Numbered from the stretch's first letter, positions 26,222 through 36,043 are shown. The stretch: 64,000 nt of DNA from Clostridiales bacterium (GCA_012838665.1 DUOX01000023.1:1-64000); one strand, 5' to 3'. Program-made: numbers and translations. The notes: generated by a model from the letters alone, not told the origin.

Positions 26222-28198
26222 ATGAGCAATGTTCTTTCAATATTTGTACTCGGAGTTTCATACGGTCTAATCTTATTCTTATTAGCGACCGGTTTAACAT
26301 TGACCATGGGACTCATGCGTGTTGTAAACATGTCCCATGGTGCAATGTACATGATTGCAGGATACCTCGGCGTAACGGTATTTAAATATACTGGTAGCTG
26401 GATATTGGGCATTCTTGCCGGTTTTGCCTTGGCAGCAGTGCTTGGTTTGCTGCTGGAGGTTGGTTTTCTGCGCCGTTTATACAATAAACCAACCAATCAG
26501 GTTTTGCTGACCATAGGATTTATCAACATTATTAATAACGTGACGCAGTGGATTTGGGGCGGTTTCCCTCTTAGCACACCGGTTCCAAAGATTTTAAATC
26601 ACTCAGTAGCGGTTGGAAGCGTAAATATACCCGTATTCCGCTTTTTCATAATTGGCTTTGGAATCGTGATGGCTATTCTGCTGTGGTTGCTTCAGGATAA
26701 GACAAAAATTGGCGCCATGGTACGCGCGGGCATGGATAACGGCGAAATTGCCTCAACCTTAGGATTGAACAATAAGGTTCTGTTTACGGCTGTTTTTGTG
26801 CTTGGCTCAGCAATTGCCGGTTTCAGCAGCATGATAGGCGGTGTATTGACGGGCCTGCATATGGCCACCAGCTGGGAAGTACTGCTCAACTCGATTATTG
26901 TTGTGGTTGTAGGCGGTACAGGTTCCATACAGGGCGCCTTGTTGGGCGGTATAATTATCGGTCTTGTAAACGCTTTCGGAACCGCTTACTTCCCCTCAAT
27001 AGCGTCCTTTATCATCTACCTTGTTATGATTGTTATCCTTGTTCTTAGGCCCACAGGTCTGTTGGGCAGGAAGATGGATATCAACAGGGCTTCAGATGAC
27101 GGAATTAAGAAAACAGGAACTGTCAGCAGCAGTACTTTATACCTGGCGGAAAGATTGTCTGCGGCCGGCGGGAAAGCGAAATTTACACTCACAGCATATC
27201 GTGGCGTACCCTATTTGTTTGCTGCTATCGTTCTCTTTGTACTTCCTGCCTTTATGGGCACCTATTCGGAAAGCATGATGATCAGGGTTCTCATCTTTGC
27301 CCTTTTTGCAATGAGCCTCGATGTGATCATGGGTTACACTGGACTGCGTTCTTTTGGACATGCCGCATACTTCGGCATGGGCGGATATGTGGTGGGACTT
27401 CTTGCCAAACACGCTAACATAACCTCCTTTTGGGCAGTGCTTCCCATAACTCTGATTATCTGCGCCATTCTTGCAGCTATTATTGGTTACTTCACTCTCA
27501 GAACAACCGGTACCTACTTCCTTATGGTCACTATGGCCTTTGGCCAGCTGCTTTATGTTATAGCTACCAAGTGGTATACCTTCACGGGAGGTACCGATGG
27601 ATTGACTGGAATTCCGCGTCCCAATCTCGGTTTTGCGATTGAGTGGAATTCAACGAAGCTGTATTACTTTGTTCTCATAATATTCCTTATTTGTTACTAC
27701 ATATTGCACCGCTTCATGAACTCCTCTTGGGGCCGTGCAATGGTTGGTATACGTGAAAATGAAGGACGTATGAGAAGTATTGGTTTCAATACATGGGCTC
27801 TTAAATATATGGGAGTTATAGTTGCCGGTGCTTTTGGCGGAATATCAGGACTTCTTTATGCATACGCATACGGAACAATGGTTCCGGGCAACTTTGCGCT
27901 TGAGACATCTGCAATGCCTATGCTTATGGTAATTATGGGCGGCGGTGCGACTCTGTGGGGGCCTGCACTGGGAGCCATGGTAATAGTTCTAGTACAAAAC
28001 TACTCAGGTATCCTTATGCCTGACAGATGGCCTCTGATCCTGGGTATTATGTATGTCCTTTGCGTCATGTTCCTCCGTGGTGGATTCTCCCATTATTTGA
28101 GGAAACTCTGGGACAAGGTTGGCAGCCGCGTATTAGGAAAATATGCAAAGGCTGAGCCTGATGCCGTGAAAAATGTAGGGGAGGAGTTAGTGTCATGA
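26222..28198 (+). CDS. Fused LivH-LivM-type ABC importer permease
   Basis: A 658-residue membrane protein joining both permeases of a branched-chain-amino-acid-type importer. Residues about 1-285 are LivH-like (GLTLTMGLMRVVNMSHGAMY near the start and VVVVGGTGSIQGALLGG later). A hydrophilic linker follows (about 286-325). The rest is LivM-like (MGYTGLRSFGHAAYFGMGGY, then GGTDGLTGIPRP). In most operons these are separate genes. The start at 26222 follows AAGGGGGCAAACTGTCTA, a rather long spacing. Its stop overlaps the ATPase gene by four bases (ATGA). Confidence 0.9.
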   Translation: MSNVLSIFVLGVSYGLILFLLATGLTLTMGLMRVVNMSHGAMYMIAGYLGVTVFKYTGSWILGILAGFALAAVLGLLLEVGFLRRLYNKPTNQVLLTIGFINIINNVTQWIWGGFPLSTPVPKILNHSVAVGSVNIPVFRFFIIGFGIVMAILLWLLQDKTKIGAMVRAGMDNGEIASTLGLNNKVLFTAVFVLGSAIAGFSSMIGGVLTGLHMATSWEVLLNSIIVVVVGGTGSIQGALLGGIIIGLVNAFGTAYFPSIASFIIYLVMIVILVLRPTGLLGRKMDINRASDDGIKKTGTVSSSTLYLAERLSAAGGKAKFTLTAYRGVPYLFAAIVLFVLPAFMGTYSESMMIRVLIFALFAMSLDVIMGYTGLRSFGHAAYFGMGGYVVGLLAKHANITSFWAVLPITLIICAILAAIIGYFTLRTTGTYFLMVTMAFGQLLYVIATKWYTFTGGTDGLTGIPRPNLGFAIEWNSTKLYYFVLIIFLICYYILHRFMNSSWGRAMVGIRENEGRMRSIGFNTWALKYMGVIVAGAFGGISGLLYAYAYGTMVPGNFALETSAMPMLMVIMGGGATLWGPALGAMVIVLVQNYSGILMPDRWPLILGIMYVLCVMFLRGGFSHYLRKLWDKVGSRVLGKYAKAEPDAVKNVGEELVS

Positions 28199-28950
28199 CC
28201 ATCTTGAAAGTTGAAAACCTGACCAAGAGTTTTGGCGGACTTCAGGTCCTGACCGGAGTAACATTTGACGTCAAAAAAGGAGAGAAGCTGGCTCTCATCG
28301 GTCCCAACGGTGCAGGTAAAAGTACGCTTCTCAACGCGATTGGCGGTCAAGGTCTTGCCAAAAGCGGCAATATAGAATTTAACGGTAAAACGATTACTTA
28401 CCTAAGTCCCAATAAGCGACTGAAGCTTGGTCTGGGCCGTTCATACCAGGCTAATAACCTGTTCTGGCAGCTGTCAATTCTGGAAAATGTCCTTCTTGCT
28501 CTTCACGGTTCAGACAAATCACATTTCCAAATGTTCAGGGTGCTGGAAAAACGTAAGGATTTGCGGGCTGAAGCGGAAAGATTGCTGAGTCTGGTTAACT
28601 TGTGGGAAAAGCGGCATGAGTATCCGCCGATCCTGTCATACGGCGAACAGCGTCTTCTGGAACTTCTGCTGGCGTTCACATCCAAACCCGACCTGGTGTT
28701 GCTGGATGAGCCTAGCGCAGGATTGCCGACCGCACAGGTGGGCGAGTTTACGGAAACTCTGCGTGAGCTGGCTAAGGACACCACCCTGTTGTTCTGTGCT
28801 CATGATATGGATCTGGTTTTCAATCTGTCCGACAATATCATGGTGCTTTATTATGGTACGATTATGGCCAAAGGCACACCTCAGGAAATAGCGGCAAACC
28901 CCAAGGTTAGGGAGATTTATCTCGGCAGCGAGGCCGTAAGCAATATTTAA
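28195..28950 (+). CDS. ABC importer ATPase, LivG-type
   Basis: A 251-residue ATPase with Walker A GPNGAGKST, a Q-loop region, signature LSYGEQRLLELLLAF (a YGEQ variant of SGGQ common in LivG), Walker B LVLLDEPSAGL and switch His in CAHDMD. It couples ATP hydrolysis to uptake through the fused permease and pairs with the LivF-type ATPase encoded about 1 kb downstream. The translation start overlaps the permease stop. A third Fe-S subunit gene is inserted between the two ATPase genes, tying transport and catabolism into one transcript. Confidence 0.9.
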   Translation: MTILKVENLTKSFGGLQVLTGVTFDVKKGEKLALIGPNGAGKSTLLNAIGGQGLAKSGNIEFNGKTITYLSPNKRLKLGLGRSYQANNLFWQLSILENVLLALHGSDKSHFQMFRVLEKRKDLRAEAERLLSLVNLWEKRHEYPPILSYGEQRLLELLLAFTSKPDLVLLDEPSAGLPTAQVGEFTETLRELAKDTTLLFCAHDMDLVFNLSDNIMVLYYGTIMAKGTPQEIAANPKVREIYLGSEAVSNI

Positions 28951-29077
28951 CATTATTTAACATGGCGACATGCTATAATTTTACATAGTTTAAATGTAAG
29001 TCGGGACCCTGCGGTCTCTGGCTTTCCAGGGAAGGTATATAGGCAAAGAACAAAGATAAGAGCAAAGGGTTAATTCT

Positions 29078-29899
29078 ATGAAAGTACTTTTGATAGACAT
29101 AAATAAGTGTAACGGATGCTATAACTGCCAGATTGCCTGTAAAGATGAGCATGTGGGCAACGACTGGTCTCCTATAGCTAAACCGCAGCCTGACACGGGG
29201 CACTTCTGGATGAAGGTAACGGATATTGTGCAAGGCAGTGTACCCAAGGTGCGTGTGCGCTACATGCATGATATATGTCAGCACTGCGATGACGCTCCGT
29301 GCATAAAGGCATGCAAGTCAAATGCTGTCTACAAGCGGGAAGATGGCATAGTTATTATTGACCCGAACAAATGTACGGGAAATCGTAACTGTGTTGATGC
29401 TTGTCCATATAAGACTATTTACTTTAACTTCGACCTTAACATAGCTCAGAAGTGCACTATGTGCGCTCACCTTCTGGATGAAGGGTGGAAAGAGCCCCGT
29501 TGTGTGGATGCCTGTCCTACCGGCGCTCTTAGATTTGGCGAAGAAGAGGAATTGAAAGAATTAATTGCGGATGCCGAAATACTGTTTCCCGAATATGGTG
29601 CGCGTCCAAGGGTTTACTATAAAGGCTTGCCTAATAAGTACTTTGTTGCCGGCTCGGTATATGACCCGGATGATGATGAAGTTTTAGAGGGGGCCACCAT
29701 AACTCTGACTAATCAACAGACTGGCGCAACTTCCACCATAGTTACGGATTTGTTTGGGGATTTCTGGTTTGAAAGGCAGGAACCCGGCGTCTATCAGCTT
29801 AAGATGGAGATTGACGGATATATCCCCTTGATTATAAATGACATTGAGGTAACTAAAGATATTAACGTGGGGGATTTTGAGCTGCGAAAAGGACGTTGA
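29078..29899 (+). CDS. Transhydroxylase-like Fe-S small subunit 3, extra cluster
   Basis: A 273-residue subunit differing from copies 1 and 2 in its ligands. Motif I is CNGCYNCQIAC, motif II is complete (CQHCDDAPCIKAC), motif III is CTGNRNCVDAC with Asn at the second Cys position, and motif IV is CTMCAH followed by CVDACP. Three full [4Fe-4S] sites are predicted, plus a fourth site with three cysteines, which may hold [3Fe-4S] as in NarH, where a Trp replaces the same Cys. The C-terminal beta-sandwich is kept (LFGDFWFE). It probably serves large subunit 3 and could carry electrons from or to an external donor, unlike a redox-neutral transhydroxylase. Confidence 0.88.
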   Translation: MKVLLIDINKCNGCYNCQIACKDEHVGNDWSPIAKPQPDTGHFWMKVTDIVQGSVPKVRVRYMHDICQHCDDAPCIKACKSNAVYKREDGIVIIDPNKCTGNRNCVDACPYKTIYFNFDLNIAQKCTMCAHLLDEGWKEPRCVDACPTGALRFGEEEELKELIADAEILFPEYGARPRVYYKGLPNKYFVAGSVYDPDDDEVLEGATITLTNQQTGATSTIVTDLFGDFWFERQEPGVYQLKMEIDGYIPLIINDIEVTKDINVGDFELRKGR

Positions 29900-29966
29900 C
29901 CTGTTAGCTTGTCGCCTATCTTTAATTCCACAACTCGGAAATTAATTTGAGAGCGAGGGACAGCAA

Positions 29967-30665
29967 TTGTTAAAACTGGACAAAATCAATACATATTATT
30001 TTACCAGGCATGTTCTTTGGGATCTTTCTATGGAAGTTCCCAAGGGCAGCGTAGTGGCTATGCTGGGCAGGAATGGCATGGGCAAGACCACCATTATGCG
30101 TTCAATTCTAGGGCTAACCCCACCCCGCGATGGTGCAATCTATTTTGAGGGGGAGCAGATTAACGGTCTGGAGCCCCATAAGATATCTCACAAGGGCATT
30201 GCATATGTGCCTCAGGGAAGAGGAATTTTCGCTTCTCTAACCGTCAAGGAAAACCTGACTGTGGGCGCCAGAGGTCAGAATGCCCCAAATGCATGGACTC
30301 TGGAACGTGTCTATGAGCTTTTCCCCATATTAAAAGAGAGGGAAAACTTCCACGCCAACTTGCTTAGCGGCGGCGAGCAGCAGATGCTGGCCATAGGCAG
30401 GGCGCTAATGACCAACCCCAAACTGCTTATCATGGATGAGCCCTCGGAGGGAATAGCCCCGCTGGTTATTAAGCAGATAGGTGAAGTAATCTGCCAGTTG
30501 AAAGATAATTTTACGGTATTTCTGGCGGAGCAAAACTTCAATATGGCCTTATCTGTGGCAGACTATATATATATAATAAGCAACGGAACAATTGTTCATC
30601 AGTGTACTCCTGATGAGCTGCGTTGTGATGAAGAAACAAAACAAAAATGGCTAGGCGTATCGTAA
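29967..30665 (+). CDS. ABC importer ATPase, LivF-type
   Basis: A 232-residue ATPase with Walker A GRNGMGKTT, the LivF-typical GIAYVPQGRGIFASLTV, signature LSGGEQQMLAIGRAL and Walker B LLIMDEPSEGIAPL. It completes the importer with the binding protein, fused permease and LivG-type ATPase upstream. The start is TTG at 29967 behind GAGCGAGGGACAGCAA; no ATG gives the conserved N-terminus. The end of the gene is followed by about 130 bases before large subunit 3. Confidence 0.9.
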   Translation: MLKLDKINTYYFTRHVLWDLSMEVPKGSVVAMLGRNGMGKTTIMRSILGLTPPRDGAIYFEGEQINGLEPHKISHKGIAYVPQGRGIFASLTVKENLTVGARGQNAPNAWTLERVYELFPILKERENFHANLLSGGEQQMLAIGRALMTNPKLLIMDEPSEGIAPLVIKQIGEVICQLKDNFTVFLAEQNFNMALSVADYIYIISNGTIVHQCTPDELRCDEETKQKWLGVS

Positions 30666-30792
30666 GCGAGTTTGCTTATTAATGCCTAAGCGGCCCTTAT
30701 GTGGCGAAGCTTTTGCGCAAAACTGAAAACTATTAGCAATTCCTTTGCAATAACGCCTGTAGAGCCGTAGAGAAAGGCTTGGTGAGCTTATA

Positions 30793-33432
30793 TTGAGTAA
30801 TTCTTTGCAGAAGAAAGGAAACACTGTACAAACCGGAACGGATAAAAAGACAGAAAAAACCGTAGTAAAAGGGTTGTCTTTTTTGGGAGTTAATATTGAC
30901 TCCAACATGGTCAGTGTAGACGTTAAGGACAATAAGATTATTAGGATTCGGCCTTTCCACTACGACTGGAAATACGACGTTGAGCCTTGGAGTATTGAAG
31001 CAAGAGGAAAGACTTTTAAAGCCGGCACAAAGGCGTTAATTCCGCCGTTTACTCTTGCTTACAAGAATCGAGTCAATTCACCCAACAGGGTATTGTATCC
31101 CTTAAAACGTGTGGATTGGGACCCCAACGGTGAACGCAATCCACAAAATCGCGGCATAAGCAAGTATGAGCGAATTAGCTGGGATGAGGCTACAGATATA
31201 ATCGCTGCCGAGATTAGGCGGATTATAGATAAATATGGGCCTACCGCTATATTGACTCAAGCAGATGGGCATGCCGAAACCAAAGTAGTGCATGCCCCTC
31301 ACGGCTGCTGCTGCAGGCTGCTGGACCTTTTAGGGGGATTTACCATGCAGTCCCGCAACCCGGACAGCTGGGAAGGCTGGTACTGGGGAGCCAAGCACGT
31401 CTGGGGCAATGAGCCTTTGGGCAAGGCTGCCTATCAATCCAACATCGTGCCGGACATGGCTGAACATACACAGATGATGCTCTATCCCGGCTGTGATCCG
31501 GAGACAACCACATGGGGCTGGGGAGGGCAAACAGTCAGCCAGCTTTGCTATTGGTTCAGCGAGCTGGGCATAAAACAGGTTTACATCTGCCCCGACCTTA
31601 ACTACGGGGCGGCTGTCCATGCGGATAAATGGATTCCCATTCTGCCCAATACCGACGCGGCTTTGTATCTGGGTATAGCTTATTACTGGATAGAAAAAGG
31701 CACTTATGACAAAGAGTATGTGGATACCCACGTTGTAGGCTTTGATAAGTTTAAAGCTTACGTTATGGGTGATGAGGACGGCATTCCCAAAACCCCCAAG
31801 TGGGCCAGCGAAAAGACCGGAATACCAAGCCGAATAATCAAGGCTTTGGCCAGGGCCTGGGCTTCCATGCCGACCTCAACCGCTCACGCCAACGGCGGCG
31901 GCCTGATAAGAGGGCCTTACGCCACGGAAAATGCCCGCCTTGAAGTATGTCTTCTCGGTATGCAGGGGCTGGGCAAGCCGGGCCGCCACATGTGGTCCAC
32001 TATTGAGTGGGGAATGATGGGAGACGAGACGCCTCCCCATAAATTTGGCAAATCCATACCGATACCGCGCCGTAAAAGGTACCCGAACCTGGATCCGGCA
32101 AGCAGGGGACCCTCTTTGATAAACCCCGAGTGTCCTCAGATAATCCCCAAGGACAAGTTCCATCAGGCAATTCTTGAACACAGCGCAGAGAATCCCATGA
32201 CCTGGTACGGCACCGTGCATTGCAGGGAGCTGACGGAAAACCAGTTTGTCAAGTATCAATATCCTGAGCCCGGCTGCTCCGAAATTCATATGATTTGGAC
32301 CGACTCTCCGTCCCTTATGACCTGCTGGAATGACTCCAACTACATAGCAAAAGCGTTCCAAAGCCCAAAAATTGAGTTCATTCTGGCGCAGCACCCGTGG
32401 CTGGAAAACGACTGCCTGTTTGCGGACATAATTCTTCCGGTTGCCACCAAGTTCGAGCTGGATGACATCGGCGTGGACAACCTTACCGCAGAATTCGGCG
32501 CTGTATTCCTGGATCCCAAGTGTGTAGAGCCCAAGGGCGAGTCTTTAAGCGATTACGAGGTAGTCTGCGCTATTGCCGAGAAGCTTGGCCTTCTGGAGGA
32601 GCTAACCCAGGGTAAAACCGTTGAAGATTGGATTAAAGTTGGTTTTGATGCCTCTGGTATTGAGGATGTTATTAGCTGGGATGAGTTCCAGGAGAAGGGG
32701 CACTATGTAATTGGCCACGATCCTGACTGGTACAAGTATGAAGTCGCACTGCGCAGTTTTGCCGAAGACCCCGAGAATAACCCGCTTACGACCCCTACGG
32801 GCAAGTTGGAGTTTTATTCACAACGGCTGGCGGAGCACTTCCCGGACGATGAAGAACGCCCACCGATACCCAAATGGGTAGAAAAGGGCGAAAGCCATGA
32901 TGAACGCCTGAGCGGGGACAGAGCCAAGAAATATCCGTATCTTGTGGTTTCCAACCACCCCCGCTGGAGAGTTCACTCCCAGCATGACGATATGCAATGG
33001 CTTCGTGAGATTGTAACATGCAAGATGATCGGTCCCGACGGATATGCCTATCAAACGATATGGATAAACCCCAAGGATGCGGAAAAGCACGGGATACGCA
33101 ATGGTGATGTAGTTGAGGCCTTCAATGAGCGGGGCAGCGTCCTTGTAGGTGCGTATGTAACCGAACGCATCATGCCCGGCGTTGTTTCCATAGACCACGG
33201 GGCGAGATATGACCCCATTGTCCCCGGCTGTCTTGATAGAGGAGGAGCCATCAACACCATTACCCCCCGAAACACCACATCTAAGAACGCTACCGGAATG
33301 GTATCCCAGGGTTTCCTGGTGGATATTAAACGTGCGGATTTGGACGCTCTCCGCCGGGAGTATCCGGAAGCGTTTTCCAGGCCCTACGACAGGGGTTCCG
33401 GACTTATGAGGGAACGGGTAATTAAAGACTAA
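30793..33432 (+). CDS. Transhydroxylase-like molybdenum large subunit 3
   Basis: An 879-residue DMSO-reductase-family protein, the most divergent of the three. It has an N-terminal extension of about 28 charged residues, no Fe-S motif and no Tat signal. H160 (ADGHAET) and D191-S192 (NPDSWEGWYWG) match the catalytic His, Asp and Mo-ligand Ser of the other copies. An unusual CCC run (GCCCRLLDLL) follows the His. TTG start at 30793 with a weak ribosome site. Together with small subunit 3 it could be a hydroxylase or dehydroxylase of the resorcinol-hydroxylase kind rather than a true transhydroxylase; the related resorcinol hydroxylase of denitrifiers belongs to the same group. Confidence 0.85.
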   Translation: MSNSLQKKGNTVQTGTDKKTEKTVVKGLSFLGVNIDSNMVSVDVKDNKIIRIRPFHYDWKYDVEPWSIEARGKTFKAGTKALIPPFTLAYKNRVNSPNRVLYPLKRVDWDPNGERNPQNRGISKYERISWDEATDIIAAEIRRIIDKYGPTAILTQADGHAETKVVHAPHGCCCRLLDLLGGFTMQSRNPDSWEGWYWGAKHVWGNEPLGKAAYQSNIVPDMAEHTQMMLYPGCDPETTTWGWGGQTVSQLCYWFSELGIKQVYICPDLNYGAAVHADKWIPILPNTDAALYLGIAYYWIEKGTYDKEYVDTHVVGFDKFKAYVMGDEDGIPKTPKWASEKTGIPSRIIKALARAWASMPTSTAHANGGGLIRGPYATENARLEVCLLGMQGLGKPGRHMWSTIEWGMMGDETPPHKFGKSIPIPRRKRYPNLDPASRGPSLINPECPQIIPKDKFHQAILEHSAENPMTWYGTVHCRELTENQFVKYQYPEPGCSEIHMIWTDSPSLMTCWNDSNYIAKAFQSPKIEFILAQHPWLENDCLFADIILPVATKFELDDIGVDNLTAEFGAVFLDPKCVEPKGESLSDYEVVCAIAEKLGLLEELTQGKTVEDWIKVGFDASGIEDVISWDEFQEKGHYVIGHDPDWYKYEVALRSFAEDPENNPLTTPTGKLEFYSQRLAEHFPDDEERPPIPKWVEKGESHDERLSGDRAKKYPYLVVSNHPRWRVHSQHDDMQWLREIVTCKMIGPDGYAYQTIWINPKDAEKHGIRNGDVVEAFNERGSVLVGAYVTERIMPGVVSIDHGARYDPIVPGCLDRGGAINTITPRNTTSKNATGMVSQGFLVDIKRADLDALRREYPEAFSRPYDRGSGLMRERVIKD

Positions 33433-33560
33433 AACGGGGTCAACCCGAGATGCCGTTATGAAGCCCGGCTAAACACAAGCGGCATGGCCCTCGCATTAAA
33501 TTTGTGAATAATTTTTACTTAACTTTTATAAGTTGAGCAATTTTTAAAGGAGGAAAAAAT

Positions 33561-34772
33561 ATGGCTATTCAAGTTGGCATTCCAGAGGCAGCAATGCGTG
33601 TTCTTACCGATCTGGTGGACAATTGCTGCGGAGTGGACGAGTATGCAGGGGCATTCAACCCCAAACTGAAAGAGCCCCTTATCGGACCTGGTAAGGAAGT
33701 CCTTATCATTGCCCATAAGGACGGCCTCTACGGCGGCGAAAACCTGATTGACGAAGAGGCAGTTGCCTGGTTGTCTTCCGTAATTACATCACGCGGCGCC
33801 CGCTGCTCAATTCTCTGGGTTGACGATCCTCAGAAGCCCCACGAGTGGCGTTATCCCCCGGTAGTTAAGGGCGCCATTGCCGGCGCTGACCTGATTATCA
33901 ACACATCCTTCCAGATGGCTGTGGAAGAGATCGCCGAGTTCCGCCATCACATTGAAGAAGCTGACACATGGATGGTCCGTCTGTTCCCCGTAACAAAGGA
34001 ACTGCTCATGACCGAATGGGCTCAGACTCCTTATGAGCTTACCAAGATTATGCGTCACGCTGCTTCTAAGGCTTTCCAGGGCAAAGAGGGCGACGAGTTC
34101 AAGTTCGTTATGACCGATCCCAACGGCACCCACCTTGAAGGTTTCACGACTCAGCCTAAGCCGCGCCCCGGCATCCCCGGACACGGTTATGCTTCCTGGC
34201 GTAGAGACGCAAGTCACTATCTGCCCTTCCCCGAGTGGGTACATCCTCCCATCAACTGCAAAAACGTCAACGGCGTATTTGTATTCAATTCCATGCTGAG
34301 CTGGTGGTCACCTGTTATCGGCATCGATCCCGAGTGGGAAACCCCCATTAAGATTGAAGTTGAAAACTGCAAGATGGTTGACATCACCGGTGGTTATGAG
34401 GCCAGAAAGCTCAAGAGGTTCCTGGAAGTCATGGTGGAAAAAGTTGGCGAAGGCATCTACAACTTTGATACCTTCCACTTTGGTATCCACCCCAACGCAC
34501 ATGTTTCCAAGTATCAGTGCCCGCATGATCTTTACAGACGCATTATTGACCATATGCATACTTCCAACGTCCACTGGCATATCGGCTCTGCCCCTGCCAA
34601 CCCCAACTACAACTTCTATCCCCATGTAACCGGCGACATACAGAATGCCACACTTACCGTCAACGACAGGCAGGTCTATGACAATGGCTGGCTCTGCTGC
34701 CAGGATGATCCTGAGGTTAGAGCTGTAGCGGCTAAGTATCCCGATCGTCCCGGTATCCCCGAGAGAGTCTAA
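33561..34772 (+). CDS. M29-aminopeptidase/NicX-like protein, possible ring-opening enzyme
   Basis: A 403-residue protein that I place only loosely with the M29 aminopeptidase-like family, which includes 2,5-dihydroxypyridine dioxygenase NicX. Clues are the N-terminal Rossmann-like half (EVLIIAHKDGLYGGENLIDEEA), EVENCKMVDITGGYEARKL and a late HFGIHPNAHVS block that could supply metal ligands. Many His and Asp residues cluster in the last third (HMHTSNVHWHIGSAP). It follows a strong AAAGGAGGAAAAAAT ribosome site and sits between the third molybdenum enzyme and a lactonase. An activity on a ring or ring-opened product is therefore likely, but the reaction is unknown. Confidence 0.6.
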   Translation: MAIQVGIPEAAMRVLTDLVDNCCGVDEYAGAFNPKLKEPLIGPGKEVLIIAHKDGLYGGENLIDEEAVAWLSSVITSRGARCSILWVDDPQKPHEWRYPPVVKGAIAGADLIINTSFQMAVEEIAEFRHHIEEADTWMVRLFPVTKELLMTEWAQTPYELTKIMRHAASKAFQGKEGDEFKFVMTDPNGTHLEGFTTQPKPRPGIPGHGYASWRRDASHYLPFPEWVHPPINCKNVNGVFVFNSMLSWWSPVIGIDPEWETPIKIEVENCKMVDITGGYEARKLKRFLEVMVEKVGEGIYNFDTFHFGIHPNAHVSKYQCPHDLYRRIIDHMHTSNVHWHIGSAPANPNYNFYPHVTGDIQNATLTVNDRQVYDNGWLCCQDDPEVRAVAAKYPDRPGIPERV

Positions 34773-34793
34773 GCATAGAACAGGAGAATAGAC

Positions 34794-35981
34794 ATGAGTA
34801 GATTAATTGCCTATGTCGGACGCAGCCATGTTGCTGGTTTTAAGGGCGGCGGTATTGATGTTTTTGAAATAAGCAACGACGGAACAAAAATTACTCCCCT
34901 GGGAAATGGAAGCAAGGATGAGCCGAAGTACGCAGGATATCTTGCTTATGGTCCCAAAGCCGGCGTTCTCTACGCAGTCGACGAAAGAAAGGACGATGGA
35001 CGCGGACCGGTTATGCCTGCTGCTACCATCATGTCCTTCAAGGTTGATCCCGAGACTGCGGGACTAAGCCTTATCAACAAGCAGCCTGCCATTGGCGCCA
35101 ATCCTGCTTCCGTCTGCGTCAGCCCTGATGAGAAGTATCTGTTTACTGCAAACCATGGTAAATTTGATGTTGTTATCAAGGCAGTTGAGACCTCCGACGG
35201 AAGATGGGTCAACCAATTCGTGTATGACGACTCAACAGTAGTTCAGTACCCCCTGAACGCTGATGGTTCCATAGAGCCGGCATGCGATTGCTTTGTCCTC
35301 ACCGGCCACGGTAAGGACCCCAACAGTTCTCCCCAGGGAGGCGGACACTCTCAGGCAAGTCCCCATGCACATATTGTTGTGGTTGATCCTTCGGGCAAAT
35401 TCCTTGCTGTCTGCGAAAAGGCCAGCGAAAAAGTCTATATTTTCCGCCTTGGCGAAGACAGGCTTGTCCTTGCGTCAATTTACCAGTTCCCGCTGGGAAC
35501 CGGTCCGAGACACTGCGCCTTTGATAATAAGGGACGCATGTTCATGACCTGCGAGTTCTCATCCGAGATTTGGGTCTTTGATCTGGATACCGAGACTGGC
35601 GTTCTGAAGTATATTGACAAGCAGTCCACAATCGAACCCAGCTTTAAGGGCCGCAATGAGCTTGCTACCGTTCAGATTCATCCCAATGGCAAGTTCGTAT
35701 ATGTGAACAACCGCGGCGAGGATACGATTGTCTGCTTCCACATCGCAGAGGATGGCAAGCTGACCAAGGCATCTACGATTTCTGTGGGCAAATGCCCTGC
35801 GGATCCCAGGGATGCGGTTCGCGATATGCAGCTCGCGAAGGACGGCTCATTCCTGCTGGTGCCTGTACGGCCCGATGATGTGCTTCGTTCATACAAGGTG
35901 GATCAGGAAACAGGCGCTCTGACACCCCTTACCGAAGTTCCTGTTGAGAACCCTGTATTCATCTGCCTTGTTGAGCTTTAA
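34794..35981 (+). CDS. Beta-propeller lactonase, YbhE/6-phosphogluconolactonase type
   Basis: A 395-residue seven-bladed propeller protein. Repeated blade motifs include NPASVCVSPDEKYLFTAN, SPHAHIVVVDPSGKFLAVCE and GTGPRHCAFDNKGRMFMTCE; the last is the hallmark of this lactonase family, which also contains carboxymuconate cyclases. It probably opens a lactone or enol-lactone ring formed during aromatic breakdown. ATG 34794 follows ACAGGAGAATAGAC, 22 bases after the M29-like gene, and a strong terminator lies 19 bases after the stop. It therefore closes the transhydroxylase operon. Confidence 0.83.
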   Translation: MSRLIAYVGRSHVAGFKGGGIDVFEISNDGTKITPLGNGSKDEPKYAGYLAYGPKAGVLYAVDERKDDGRGPVMPAATIMSFKVDPETAGLSLINKQPAIGANPASVCVSPDEKYLFTANHGKFDVVIKAVETSDGRWVNQFVYDDSTVVQYPLNADGSIEPACDCFVLTGHGKDPNSSPQGGGHSQASPHAHIVVVDPSGKFLAVCEKASEKVYIFRLGEDRLVLASIYQFPLGTGPRHCAFDNKGRMFMTCEFSSEIWVFDLDTETGVLKYIDKQSTIEPSFKGRNELATVQIHPNGKFVYVNNRGEDTIVCFHIAEDGKLTKASTISVGKCPADPRDAVRDMQLAKDGSFLLVPVRPDDVLRSYKVDQETGALTPLTEVPVENPVFICLVEL

Positions 35982-35999
35982 TCTAATCACTTAATTACA

Positions 36000-36043
36000 A
36001 AATTTGCTCCCGGCCTTAGGCAGGGAGCAAATTTACTCCTTTT
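36000..36043 (+). terminator. Terminator at the end of the transhydroxylase operon
   Basis: AAATTTGCTCCC and GGGAGCAAATTT form a perfect 12-bp stem with an 11-base loop, followed by ACTCCTTTT. Confidence 0.88.
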
